A stretch of DNA of 64,000 nucleotides from Thermosynechococcus sp. NK55a. Its GTDB lineage: Bacteria; Cyanobacteriota; Cyanobacteriia; Thermosynechococcales; Thermosynechococcaceae. Under the pieces are notes generated by a model. The model did not search any database. It was not told the DNA's origin and worked only from the letters and a program-made list of their open reading frames with translations. The stretch spans positions 1,826,313 through 1,890,312 of the forward strand of contig NC_023033.1 in NCBI RefSeq assembly GCF_000505665.1. The letters run 5' to 3'. Below, piece after piece: positions 12,224-20,941 of this stretch (position 1 is the first letter of the stretch; each line of letters begins with the position of its first letter). A program made the translations under genes and the position numbers.

Positions 12224-13909
12224 GTGCAGTATCTCGCCGAAGTGATTAAAAAAACGGGTTTTATGGGGACGAGATCCGAGTTGAAATTATTGATGCGTGA
12301 GCAGTCGGGCTACTGGCACCCTGTCCCCCAAAACGAAGAAACGATTCCCTTTGACAATAGTCGCGACTACGGCAATGGCGTGCTGGTCTTTGTGGAAATG
12401 GCCGCTAACCGCCAAATTCAAAACGTAGATGAAGCGGCTCGCCGCCTCACGGGTATTTTGCACGGCTTTACACGGATGCGGGAGCGTTTCCAAAGTCAAG
12501 AGGAAGAAATTGAAGGCTGGAAGCAATCCCTCCTATATCAGGCGGAAGCGCTTAATCAACGGGAACAGGAATTTGAGCAGCGCAAAGAAGAACTCCAGGA
12601 ACTAGAGGCACAACTGGCTGGCGCTGAAGAGCAGCTGGCACAACTCAACAAACTACGGGAGGAATTGACCGCAGAGGAAGAGCGGATTCAAGCGGAACGC
12701 CAAGCCCTTGAAAATTTACGCCACCAAGTCCATCAAGAGCAGCAGCGCTGGGAACAACTCAGATCAAGCCACAGCAATGGCCTATCCCCAGAACAAATTC
12801 GCCAAGTGGACTCGATTGTGCAGCAGTTGGCAGAGACCCTCAGCAGTGGTGGGGGTTCCCAAATCGCCGAATGTTTCCAAATTTTAGACCAGCAGCAGGC
12901 CTTGCTGAGCCAATACTGGCAGCAACTGGAGCAACTAGAGCAGGAAGTGAGCCAGCGGCAAGCCACCCTAGAGCAGCAACTTCAAGCTTTCCATGCAAAG
13001 GAGGAGACCTGGCGCACCGCTCAAGAACAATTTTGGCAAGACAGTCGGGCGATCGCCCTACAGGAGGAACTCTGCCGCTACAAACAGTCCGTTCTTGAAA
13101 AAGAACGCCACCTCCTTGCTCAACAGGAGGAAATGATCCAGCAAATGCGCCAAGCCATGGTCAGTGATCTCACAGAGGCAGTGGATGTGAATGCCCTGAT
13201 GAAAATGCCCATGGAGGAACTCGAAAAAGAAGTGGCCAACCGAGGCAATGACCTCAAGCGTGCTTCTGCCTTTGTCAACGATCAAGAAGAAGAGCTAAAA
13301 ATGGCTCTGGAGTCCCTAGCAGAACTGGAGCAAAAAATTAAAGAAGCCAGTGACTTCGATCGCCTGCAACTGGCGGGGGAACTAGAGGATGAGCGCCAGC
13401 GCTGTAATCTGCTCAATCAGGCCCTTGAGGGACAACGGCAAAATATTCGTGAAAAAGAAGCGATCTACAAAATTCACAAGCAAGTGTTAGAGGCCCGCAA
13501 AGATCCGGCCTCGCAGCAGGGCATTAGCCTCATTCCCATTCTCAGTGAACTTGAACACCAGTTTCAGGACTACAGTGTGGCCGTCAATCAACTCGCAGAG
13601 GAATTGCAGCAGGCCTATACCGATCTCGAAAGTTTGCGCCACGACCTCGAAGAGCGCCGCAAGCTGCAACAGCAGCAAAAAGATCAACTGAGCCAAGAAG
13701 AACAGGCACTGATTGAAGAACAACGTTTACTCGCCGCCAAACGGGGACAGGCAAATCTGCTGCGGGAAATTTTACAACCCGTTCAAGATCGTCTCAATCA
13801 CCTGCGCCAAAGCTTAGAGGGACTCAACCAAAATATCCTCAATGGCCGCCCCAGTGCCCTCATTTCTGACTTGCAGCAGGTGGTTATGAATCTGGGGCAG
13901 GGGGCTTAG
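12224..13909 (+). CDS. hmpF: HmpF-type coiled-coil pilus motility protein
   Basis: A 561-residue protein beginning at GTG. The first about 90 residues form a small globular domain (MQYLAEVIKKTGFMGTRSEL, VLVFVEMAANRQIQNVDEAA). The rest is almost continuous coiled coil, very rich in Glu, Gln, Leu and Arg, ending in NILNGRPSALISDLQQVVMNL. This layout and N-terminus match HmpF, a cyanobacterial protein reported to be needed for type IV pilus-driven gliding and taxis. Pilus genes lie elsewhere in this window (pilMNOQ, minor pilins), but not next to it. The 275-base gap upstream holds no gene. The assignment rests on the N-terminal domain; the coiled coil alone would not identify it. Confidence 0.78.
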   Translation: MQYLAEVIKKTGFMGTRSELKLLMREQSGYWHPVPQNEETIPFDNSRDYGNGVLVFVEMAANRQIQNVDEAARRLTGILHGFTRMRERFQSQEEEIEGWKQSLLYQAEALNQREQEFEQRKEELQELEAQLAGAEEQLAQLNKLREELTAEEERIQAERQALENLRHQVHQEQQRWEQLRSSHSNGLSPEQIRQVDSIVQQLAETLSSGGGSQIAECFQILDQQQALLSQYWQQLEQLEQEVSQRQATLEQQLQAFHAKEETWRTAQEQFWQDSRAIALQEELCRYKQSVLEKERHLLAQQEEMIQQMRQAMVSDLTEAVDVNALMKMPMEELEKEVANRGNDLKRASAFVNDQEEELKMALESLAELEQKIKEASDFDRLQLAGELEDERQRCNLLNQALEGQRQNIREKEAIYKIHKQVLEARKDPASQQGISLIPILSELEHQFQDYSVAVNQLAEELQQAYTDLESLRHDLEERRKLQQQQKDQLSQEEQALIEEQRLLAAKRGQANLLREILQPVQDRLNHLRQSLEGLNQNILNGRPSALISDLQQVVMNLGQGA

Positions 13910-13912
13910 CCC

Positions 13913-14965
13913 CTAGTGCCGCTGCCGCATTGCATCTCGGACTTTGGTTTCCCCTGTGGGGTTATTTTGCTCACGGTACAGCTTCAAAGCCACTTGATAG
14001 GCACTGCGGGCCTCCTGCTGCCGCCCTTGGGCTGCCAAGGCTTTCCCCAAGCGGTAAAATCCTTCGGGATCCTTGGGGTTGATCTGCGTGGCTTGACGAT
14101 AAATCGCCGCCGCTTCCAGGGGATTATTTTGCTGCATTAACAGCTCACCAAAACTGAAGTAAGTGGCGACCCGTTCGGGTTGCAGGGTAATCAGGCGGCG
14201 GTAGGCTTGAATCGCTCGCTCGGGTTGATTCGCTGCCGCAGCCAGTTCGGCCACCTGTTGTAGCAGATCTGCATCCCGCTGACCCAAGTTAGCGGCGCGG
14301 TCAATTGCCTGCCAGCCATTGCCAGGATCGCCGGCCGCAAGGAGTGCCATTCCTAAATTGAGTTGAATTGAGGCATTGCCGGGGGCAAGGGCTGCCGCCT
14401 GTTGCAGGCTACTGAGGGCTTCAGGAATATTGCGTTGTTGGAGCAGCAAAACCCCTAATCCCTTTTGAGCTGACCAATTGCGGGGAGCAAGACGGAGGGC
14501 GGCGCGGTAGGCTTGTATGGCGCCTTGGGGATCCCCCATGCGGGCGAGAATTACCGCCAGTCCTTCATAGGCTTGAGCATTACGGTTATTCAGGCGGATG
14601 GCTTGGCGGTAGGCGGCAGCAGCACCGTCGTTTTCCCCCATCATCCCCAGACTGTAGCCCAGGGCATAGTAAAAATCAGCGTTTTGTTGATCCAGCTCAA
14701 TCGCGCGTTGGTAAGCACGGGCAGCCTCGGCAAATTGTCCCTGCTGGGCATAGATGTAGCCAATGGCAGAATGCAGGCGAGGATTACGGCTCTCACTCTG
14801 GAGCAGTTGCTGATAAATGGCCAAGGCTTGGGCATAGTTTCCTCCTTCCACTAGCCGCTGCCCTTCCTGCATCAGCCGGCTCACTTGGCTATTGGCGTGG
14901 ACTGGCGATGCCATCCAAAGGCTAAGACTGGCAATACTAGCCCACAAAAGGGAATTGAAGCGCAT
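13913..14965 (-). CDS. Exported TPR-repeat protein
   Basis: A 350-residue protein with a cleavable signal peptide (MRFNSLLWASIASLSLWMASPVHA). About eight tetratricopeptide repeats of 34 residues fill the rest (for example GNYAQALAIYQQLLQSESRN, GQFAEAARAYQRAIELDQQN, GDPQGAIQAYRAALRLAPRN). TPR proteins are interaction scaffolds; the periplasm or lumen is the likely location. The gene is convergent with hmpF, leaving only three bases between their stops. The upstream 203 bases separate it from the divergent EF-G paralogue. No partner can be named from sequence. Confidence 0.85.
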   Translation of the reverse strand: MRFNSLLWASIASLSLWMASPVHANSQVSRLMQEGQRLVEGGNYAQALAIYQQLLQSESRNPRLHSAIGYIYAQQGQFAEAARAYQRAIELDQQNADFYYALGYSLGMMGENDGAAAAYRQAIRLNNRNAQAYEGLAVILARMGDPQGAIQAYRAALRLAPRNWSAQKGLGVLLLQQRNIPEALSSLQQAAALAPGNASIQLNLGMALLAAGDPGNGWQAIDRAANLGQRDADLLQQVAELAAAANQPERAIQAYRRLITLQPERVATYFSFGELLMQQNNPLEAAAIYRQATQINPKDPEGFYRLGKALAAQGRQQEARSAYQVALKLYREQNNPTGETKVRDAMRQRH

Positions 14966-15135
14966 TGTGAGTGAGTCCTCCTCGCAAACGTTAACCCCAA
15001 CTTAACGGTTGTTTACAGCTCCCTTAAGAGATACTGCAAATTCCGCCAAGGGCGATCGCCAAGGGTTAAGAGATCTAGTTAAAGCAAACTAAGGGTCTAT
15101 TCTGGACAATTTTGACCCCCATGGCAAATCAGGCC

Positions 15136-15159
15136 AATTAGTAAGGGAATTAGTAAGGT
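15136..15159. repeat. 12-bp tandem pair covering the ribosome-binding region of the EF-G paralogue
   Basis: AATTAGTAAGGG is followed directly by AATTAGTAAGGT (11 of 12 identical). The second copy ends nine bases before the ATG at 15169, so each copy supplies an AAGG purine block. The duplication therefore spans the likely Shine-Dalgarno region. Confidence 0.8.
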
Positions 15160-15168
15160 AGGTGTCCG

Positions 15169-17163
15169 ATGGCGAGACGATGCAACATTGCCCTTGTGGG
15201 CAACTACAACAGTGGCAAAACGACCCTTGCAGAAAGTATTTTGCGCCTTACCCGCGCCACCAACGGGAAAGCCAGTAGTCTTCTGGATACCAGTCCTGAG
15301 GCGCGCGATCGCCAGATGGGCGTGGAACTGAATGTTGTCCATACCCAGTACGGGGAGCTAGACCTCACCCTTCTCGACTGTCCCGGCTCAGTGGAATTGC
15401 TCCAAGAAACCCTCAATGCCCTTGTGGGTGTGGACATGGCGATCGTGGTCTGTGAACCCCTGAGCGATCGCGCCTTTACCCTAACCCCCCTATTCAAATT
15501 CCTCGATGACTGGCAAATTCCCCATATCCTTTTTGTCAACAAGATGGAGCGTGCCCATGATCCCTACATGGAGATTCTAGCCGCCTATCGCCAAGTGTCC
15601 AGCCGTCCCCTTGTGCCCCACCAGTACCCCATTTGGCAGGGGGATGACCTCTTGGGCTACATTGACTTGGTGACGGAGCAGGCCTATCACTACCATGCGG
15701 GGGCGGCGGCGGATTTAGTCCCCTTTCCTTCGGAATTACAAGCCGTCGAACAGGCGGCGCGGGCAGAGCTCCTAGAGGCGCTGGCCAACTACGATGATCA
15801 CCTCCTCGAAGAACTCCTGGAGGATATTGCACCACCGGAAAGTGAAATCATGGCGGATTTGCGCTGGGAGTTGGGAGCCGACTTAATTGTGCCCGTCTTT
15901 TTTGGCAGTGCCCAAACGGACGATGGTGTGCGCCCCCTATTGGCAGCCCTCGATCGCGAAGCACCCGATGCCACAGCAACCGCTGCCCATCGCCAGATCA
16001 ACGGTGAGGAGCCTCTCGCCCAAGTGCTCAAGACGTTCTATGTACCCCAAGGAGGTGGCAAACTCTCCCTTGTGCGGGTCTGGCAGGGCACCTTGACCGA
16101 TGGCATGAGCTTGAATGGGGTGCGCGTGGGGGGCATCTACCGTGCCCAGGGCACGCAATTAGAATCCTTGGGGCAAGCAACGGCGGGTGAGGTTGTCCTA
16201 TTGGCACGGCTGGAGGGCATTCGTACAGGTGAGACCCTCAGTGGCAGTGGTCAGGTACCCCCTTTGCCCTGTGCACCACAACTGGAACCGGTCTATGCCC
16301 TGGCCATGACTCCCAGTAAACGGAGTGACGAGGTGAAGCTCACTGGCGCGCTGCAAAAACTCCTTGAGGAAGACCCGGCGCTGCATTGGGAACAGCATGG
16401 CGATACCCATGAAATGATTCTCTGGGGACAGGGTGAAATTCACTTGCAGATTGCCCTCGATCGCCTGCGTCGCAAATATAACCTACCGATGCAAACCCAT
16501 CTACCCCAAGTCCCCTACAGGGAAACCATTCGCCGTAGTATCAAAAATAGCCATGGCCGCTATAAACATCAAACCGGTGGCCACGGCCAATTTGGGGATG
16601 TATACCTCGATATCGCTCCCCTAGAGCGCGGCAGCGGCTTCCAATTTAGTGAAACCATTGTCGGTGGCGTTGTTCCCAAGCAATATATCCCCGGTGTTGA
16701 GCAGGGGGTGCGCGAATTCCTGAACCAAGGCCCCTTGGGCTTTCCGATTGTGGATGTGGCTGTTACCCTCACCAATGGCTCTTACCACTCTGTGGATAGC
16801 TCTGAGCAAGCCTTTCGCCAAGCAGCCCGCCTTGCTATGCAAGCGGGAATTCCCCAGTGTGAACCGCAACTCCTAGAACCCATCATGGCGGTACAGGTGT
16901 GGATGCCCCAAGCCTTTACCGCTAAGGTGATGCAGGCTTTAACAGGGCGGCGCGGTCAGGTTTTGGGCTACAGCTGTAAGGAGGGTTGGCCCGGCTGGGA
17001 ACAGATTGAGGCCTATTTACCGCAAGCGGAAATGCATGACTTTGTGGTGGAGTTGCGATCGCTGACCATGGGCACTGGTGGCTTCCATTGGCAATTTGAC
17101 CATCTTCAGGAAGTACCGGAGAAACTGGCCGCGATGATTGTCCAGCGCCACAAAAACGCCTAG
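15169..17163 (+). CDS. Elongation factor G-like GTPase (EF-G paralogue)
   Basis: A 664-residue translational GTPase. G1 is GNYNSGKTT near residue 11, G3 is LDCPG near 69 and G4 is NKME near 124. Domains II to V follow, including the domain IV signature GHGQFGDVYLDIAPLERGSGF. The switch region is divergent compared with true EF-G: the usual RGITI segment reads RQMGVELNVVHTQYGELDL. It resembles the EF-G-like paralogues (FusA2/FusB type) found in many bacteria, whose role may be translation recovery or quality control rather than ordinary translocation. It ends facing the glycosyltransferase gene, with which it overlaps by four bases. Confidence 0.87.
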   Translation: MARRCNIALVGNYNSGKTTLAESILRLTRATNGKASSLLDTSPEARDRQMGVELNVVHTQYGELDLTLLDCPGSVELLQETLNALVGVDMAIVVCEPLSDRAFTLTPLFKFLDDWQIPHILFVNKMERAHDPYMEILAAYRQVSSRPLVPHQYPIWQGDDLLGYIDLVTEQAYHYHAGAAADLVPFPSELQAVEQAARAELLEALANYDDHLLEELLEDIAPPESEIMADLRWELGADLIVPVFFGSAQTDDGVRPLLAALDREAPDATATAAHRQINGEEPLAQVLKTFYVPQGGGKLSLVRVWQGTLTDGMSLNGVRVGGIYRAQGTQLESLGQATAGEVVLLARLEGIRTGETLSGSGQVPPLPCAPQLEPVYALAMTPSKRSDEVKLTGALQKLLEEDPALHWEQHGDTHEMILWGQGEIHLQIALDRLRRKYNLPMQTHLPQVPYRETIRRSIKNSHGRYKHQTGGHGQFGDVYLDIAPLERGSGFQFSETIVGGVVPKQYIPGVEQGVREFLNQGPLGFPIVDVAVTLTNGSYHSVDSSEQAFRQAARLAMQAGIPQCEPQLLEPIMAVQVWMPQAFTAKVMQALTGRRGQVLGYSCKEGWPGWEQIEAYLPQAEMHDFVVELRSLTMGTGGFHWQFDHLQEVPEKLAAMIVQRHKNA

Positions 17164-18068
17164 GCCACTCCTTGAGCCGCCTTGGCCTGCAATTCCTGAA
17201 GTCGTGTGGCCATAATCTCCTGAATCTGCGCCTCCCGCTGGCGATCGCCCTCATCAAGGTCATCGGCCACGGTGCCGGGAGCGGCTTGGAATTTCTTGAG
17301 TTGACGGTCAAAGAAACTATTGGGAAAGCGGCGATACTCAACGGTCCGCTGCTCGAGGCGGGCAGTGTGGCAAAACTGGTGCAACCAATAGGCATAGGCC
17401 ACATCCTCAGCCCCATAGCGAAATTGGCGAAACACCTCATCCTCTGGAAAGCCGCCAATAAACTCATGGACTTCGCGGCGCACAGCCAGGTTCAGCACCA
17501 AGGTTTGCTCGAGGCTCTGGTGCCAGTAGGGATGCAGGCGATCGCGACAATAGACCCCCGTGCGCACCGCCCCAAAATAGGCCGGGGCATAGGGTGCCGG
17601 CAAGGGCTGATTCAACACCGATAGGGCTAAAAACAGGTGCTCAGGGCGGTACAAATCATCGGCATCACAGAAAAAAATCACCTCACCTTTGGCTAAGCGC
17701 ACCCCAATGTTCCGCGCCGCCGCAATCCCAACATTCGTCGGTAGGCCCACCAATTGCAGAGGGACAGCATTTGGCCATCCTGCCATCGCCACATCGCAGG
17801 TGCGATCCGTTGAACCATCGCTAATCAGGATGAATTCCCCCTCAGTGGCGTAGGGGAAGTGCCGTTGGAGGTAGCGGCAACTGGCAGCAATGCTCTCAAG
17901 GGTTTCGCGAAAGATCGTTTCTCCCCGCTGGCTCACCACATTGTAGGCGGGCATCACAATCGAGAAGGAACGCAGGCCAGCAAGTTCCACAGCAAGTCCC
18001 TCAGTCACTCGCCCTGATCTTCTCCCTAGGAGGGGCTTCGATGCAAAAATTGCCCGAGGTGTTGACAA
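17160..18068 (-). CDS. Family 2 glycosyltransferase
   Basis: A GT-A fold enzyme of 302 residues at maximum. FSIVMPAYN marks the first strand, ILISDGSTDRT the nucleotide-binding loop, PTNVGIAAARNIG the family 2 motif, and EVIFFCDADDLY the metal-binding DxD region. GGFPEDE and RYGAEDVAYAY supply the typical acceptor-side catalytic acids. The sugar donor and acceptor are not predictable. The start is uncertain: the TTG at 18068 gives the longest product, while the GTG at 18008 (VTEGLAVELAGLRSF) leaves the catalytic domain intact. The C-terminus is charged and helical. It is convergent with the EF-G-like gene. Confidence 0.85.
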   Translation of the reverse strand: MSTPRAIFASKPLLGRRSGRVTEGLAVELAGLRSFSIVMPAYNVVSQRGETIFRETLESIAASCRYLQRHFPYATEGEFILISDGSTDRTCDVAMAGWPNAVPLQLVGLPTNVGIAAARNIGVRLAKGEVIFFCDADDLYRPEHLFLALSVLNQPLPAPYAPAYFGAVRTGVYCRDRLHPYWHQSLEQTLVLNLAVRREVHEFIGGFPEDEVFRQFRYGAEDVAYAYWLHQFCHTARLEQRTVEYRRFPNSFFDRQLKKFQAAPGTVADDLDEGDRQREAQIQEIMATRLQELQAKAAQGVA

Positions 18069-18108
18069 ACGCTCAGGGTATTCGCTAGATTAACTAATGC
18101 TGAGTCTT

Positions 18109-18181
18109 GCCCCCATCGTCTAGTGGCCTAGGACACCTCCCTTTCACGGAGGCGACGGGGATTCGAATTCCCCTGGGGGTA
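18109..18181 (+). tRNA. trnE: tRNA-Glu (TTC)
   Basis: The 73 nucleotides fold as a cloverleaf: acceptor GCCCCCA with TGGGGGT (first pair G-T), D arm GTCTAGTGGCCTAGGAC, anticodon stem CCTCC/GGAGG around loop CTTTCAC, and T arm GGGGATTCGAATTCCCC. The anticodon TTC reads Glu. The CCA end is not encoded. In cyanobacteria, glutamyl-tRNA is also the precursor for tetrapyrrole synthesis. Confidence 0.97.
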
Positions 18182-18285
18182 TCCCACACGGGCAACCTCA
18201 CATGAACAAGACGAACGGTGGATATTTGATTCGCCGCTCTCCTGCCAAAGTGCCACAATACGGAAAGTAGTGCAGGAGACAAAGG

Positions 18286-19449
18286 ATGGACTGGGCAACA
18301 CGGGTGATGCGGGTCACGCCGTCGGTAACGTTGGCGATGGATGCCAAGGCCAAAGCAATGCGGGCGGCGGGCGAAGATGTCTGTAGCTTCAGTGCGGGCG
18401 AACCCGACTTTGACACCCCTGCCCACATTCGTGAGGCTGTGAAAACAGCTCTCGATCAAGGTAAAACTCGCTATGGTCCGGCGGCAGGGGAACCGGCTCT
18501 GCGGCAGGCGATCGCCACCAAGCTCAACAGCGACAACCACCTACCCTATCGTGCGGAAAACATCCTCGTCACCAATGGCGGCAAGCAGGCCCTCTTTAAC
18601 CTGATGCTGGCCCTGATCAACCCCGGCGATGAGGTGATTATTCCTGCCCCCTACTGGGTGAGTTATCCGGAAATGGTGCATCTAGCCAGTGGTACGCCAG
18701 TGATTGTGGCAACCACGCCGGAAACAGGTTATCGGATTACCCCTGCTCAACTGGAGGAGGCAATTACACCCAGGACGCGGCTTTTTGTCCTCAATTCCCC
18801 CAGTAACCCCACGGGCATGGTCTATACACCTGAGGAAATTCGTGAGCTGGCGGCAGTGGTTGTGCGGCATCAACTGTGGGTCGTTTCTGATGAAATTTAT
18901 GAAAAAATTCTCTACGATGGTGCCCAACACCTGAGCATTGGCGCAGTCAGTGGGGCCGCCTTTGAGCGCACGATTGTTTGCAGTGGGTTTGCCAAGGCCT
19001 ATGCCATGACCGGCTGGCGGGTGGGCTACCTAGCAGGGGCAACGGAGATTATTAAAGTGGCAACCAAAATTCAGAGCCACAGCACCTCAAATGTGTGTAC
19101 ATTTGCCCAGTATGGTGCCCTTGCGGCCCTAGAAGGCAGTCAAACCTGTGTGGCTGAGATGGTGGCGGCATTTCGCGAGCGCCGTGCCTATATGTATGCA
19201 GGGATTTGTGAGATTCCGCGGCTGCGCTGTCTTAAACCCAATGGAGCATTTTATTTGTTTGTGGATATTGGCGAAACAGGCATAGGGTCCGTGGAATTTT
19301 GCGATCGCCTGCTGGCGGAGGAAAAAGTGGCCGCCGTCCCCGGTAAAGCCTTTGGCATGGATGATCACATTCGCCTCTCCTACGCCACGGATCTAGCCAC
19401 GATTGAAAAAGGCCTGACCCGACTAGCAAAATTTGTCCAGCGGCTCTAA
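18286..19449 (+). CDS. aspC: Class I PLP-dependent aspartate aminotransferase
   Basis: A 387-residue fold-type I aminotransferase. Motifs are AGEPDFDTP near residue 37, [15 protein letters not shown] near 62, NGGKQALFN near 93, NSPSNPTG near 165, SDEIYEK near 200, and [16 protein letters not shown], whose Lys (about residue 231) binds PLP. The sequence fits the aspartate/prephenate aminotransferase group (AspC/AatA-type), which exchanges amino groups between aspartate or prephenate and 2-oxoglutarate. The ATG at 18286 is preceded by GGAG. The stop overlaps by a few bases the far end of the decayed Uma2 gene on the other strand. Confidence 0.93.
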   Translation: MDWATRVMRVTPSVTLAMDAKAKAMRAAGEDVCSFSAGEPDFDTPAHIREAVKTALDQGKTRYGPAAGEPALRQAIATKLNSDNHLPYRAENILVTNGGKQALFNLMLALINPGDEVIIPAPYWVSYPEMVHLASGTPVIVATTPETGYRITPAQLEEAITPRTRLFVLNSPSNPTGMVYTPEEIRELAAVVVRHQLWVVSDEIYEKILYDGAQHLSIGAVSGAAFERTIVCSGFAKAYAMTGWRVGYLAGATEIIKVATKIQSHSTSNVCTFAQYGALAALEGSQTCVAEMVAAFRERRAYMYAGICEIPRLRCLKPNGAFYLFVDIGETGIGSVEFCDRLLAEEKVAAVPGKAFGMDDHIRLSYATDLATIEKGLTRLAKFVQRL

Positions 19450-19990
19450 GTCCACAACCGCCCCACCGCTAGCAGCAACCCCGGCAGCACCTCGCTGCAA
19501 TCAACCCTCTCCGGCGAGTCTAAACCAACCACTGCCTCTTGGGGACGCTAGCGTTCTCCTTAGCGGTCTTGGCTATTGATCAGCACTCCTAAGGACACCC
19601 CCAGTGGCCGATACGCCTGCATTTTGGTGCGGCAGCGGTCAATAGGATCCAATAGGATCCGAGGGCGATCGCAACTCAGCAACAAAATCCGGCAGATTGG
19701 GATAAGGCCCATCGGATCAACACCCGCTAGGGGGGAGTTAGCAATCCCAGAGATATCTGGGGAAGGTTGGCCGCCCCATTGGCCTTTGCCGGTTCCAAAG
19801 CCCCACTTCCACAATCAGCTCAAAATTTTGGCTACTCCCTTGCCCCCTGTGGGTGGCAGAATAATCAATTCACTAGTCTGGTCAATTCTAGGCGCAGCTC
19901 AGGAGGATGCGGCAGAGTTGATCAAAGCACCGTTGCATTGGGGACATTGAGCAGTAGCGGCGAGCTATCCCCAGGGGTTGGAGGAGTCAT
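19446..19990 (-). pseudogene. Decayed Uma2-family (PD-(D/E)XK nuclease-like) gene
   Basis: No frame is open across this 545-base region. Stitching minus-strand frames gives a recognisable Uma2 protein in the correct order: MTPPTPGDSSPLLLNVPNAT, FDQLCRILLSC, ELRLELT, IILPPTGGKG, SQNFELIVEVGLWNR, NLPDFVAELRSPSDPI, DRCRTKMQAYRPLGVSLGVL, INSQDR, DSPERVDCSEVLPGLLL. Lesions include several frameshifts, internal stops (after QDR, for example) and a perfect 10-bp tandem duplication at 19641-19660 that shifts the frame inside the nuclease core. Uma2 proteins are abundant in cyanobacteria and belong to the restriction-endonuclease-like fold, but their role is poorly known. The total length suits the family (about 180-190 residues). 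This is a true pseudogene rather than a sequencing slip. Confidence 0.82.
19641..19660. repeat. Perfect 10-bp tandem duplication inside the Uma2 pseudogene
   Basis: AATAGGATCC occurs twice in direct succession. Removing one copy rejoins the frame SPSDPIDRCRTKMQ, so the duplication is an inactivating mutation. Confidence 0.9.
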
Positions 19991-20016
19991 AGCCTTTGCC
20001 CAAGTGGTGTCACTTA

Positions 20017-20040
20017 ATCCTAGGTAAGATCCTAGGTAAG
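20017..20040. repeat. Perfect 12-bp tandem duplication
   Basis: ATCCTAGGTAAG is repeated exactly, between the start of the Uma2 pseudogene and the 3' end of the ROK kinase gene. Confidence 0.9.
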
Positions 20041-20045
20041 GCTAC

Positions 20046-20941
20046 TTAGGGATGCGCTTTGACATGTTGCCATGCCAGTTTGGCTGCACCGACAATGCCT
20101 GCGTAATTCCCAAGGGTTGCTCGCAAACAGTGGAGGTTATGGCGGGAGGTGGGCAGCACCCGCTCTTCCAATTCAGCAATCATCGAGGGAAAGAAGAGAT
20201 CACTGGCGGCACTAATCCCCCCACCAATAATCACTGCTTCTGGGGTGAGCACATACACAAGGCTAGCAATGCCAGCGGCTAATTCGCGGCCATAGGTTTG
20301 CCAGAGGGCGATCGCCTCAGGATCGCCATTGCTGGCCCGCTCTGCCATCTCATGGGGTTCACAGCCCCAACGCCGCCGCAGGGCTTGGGCGGAAACGTGT
20401 TGCTCAAGGGAACCGCGATTGCCACTGTTGCAGGGAGGCCCGTTGTAATCGAGGGTAATCAGCCCCAACTCGCCGGCGGTGCCATCTCGACCAACAAACA
20501 ACTCCCCATTCAAGATAATGGCACCCCCTACCCCGTCCCCAACGTGAGCAAAATTAAATCCTTGAACTGACTCCCTGCTCCTAGCCATGCTTCCCCCAGG
20601 CCGGCACAGTTGGCATCGTTACCAATCACTGTGGGTTTGCCCGTCTGGTGTTCCAGGCTATCGCTAATAGGCACTTCGTACCAGTCAAGGTTGATGGCAC
20701 GGCGGGCAATGCGACCACTGGCATCCACGGGTCCCGGTACGCCCATACCAATCGCCAACGCCCGATTCTCACTATCCAGTTCTTTCATCCCCTGCAAAAT
20801 GGCTTTGATCACCCGTTCTGGAAAAGGGGGCTGAGGGGTCGGCAACACCAGGGAATGGAGACAATTCCCCTTGGGACTAAAACACCCCATTTTGATGGCA
20901 GTGCCACCTAGATCAACGCCAATAACGTAGGATTCACTCAC
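20046..20941 (-). pseudogene. ROK-family sugar kinase (glucokinase type), frameshifted at a G4 tract
   Basis: The first frame (GTG at 20941) encodes the N-terminal ATP-binding lobe: VIGVDLGGTAIKMG, GMGVPGPVD, and VIGNDANCAGLGEAW with the catalytic Asp. It ends in LILLTLGTG and a stop. The second frame continues exactly where the first ends: VGGAIILNGELFVGRDGTAGELGLI, then a divergent ROK Cys motif (CNSGNRGSLEQHVS) and IIGGGIS. One extra G in the run at 20531-20534 would restore TGVGGAIILNG. The joined product is about 298 residues, normal for a ROK glucokinase. It follows the LCP gene with a GTGA start/stop overlap. Inactivation is either real or a single-base sequencing error. Confidence 0.85.

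Noticed and set aside
19576-19950. Plus-strand open frame of 124 codons after aspC
   Set aside because: It is antisense to the Uma2 pseudogene and has no coding character of its own; its translation is Pro/Gly-rich and resembles nothing known to me.
20046-20588. Separate gene starting at MARSRESVQGF in the ROK region
   Set aside because: Its first residues come from reading the upstream ROK segment out of frame; from VGGAI onward it is simply the second half of the kinase.
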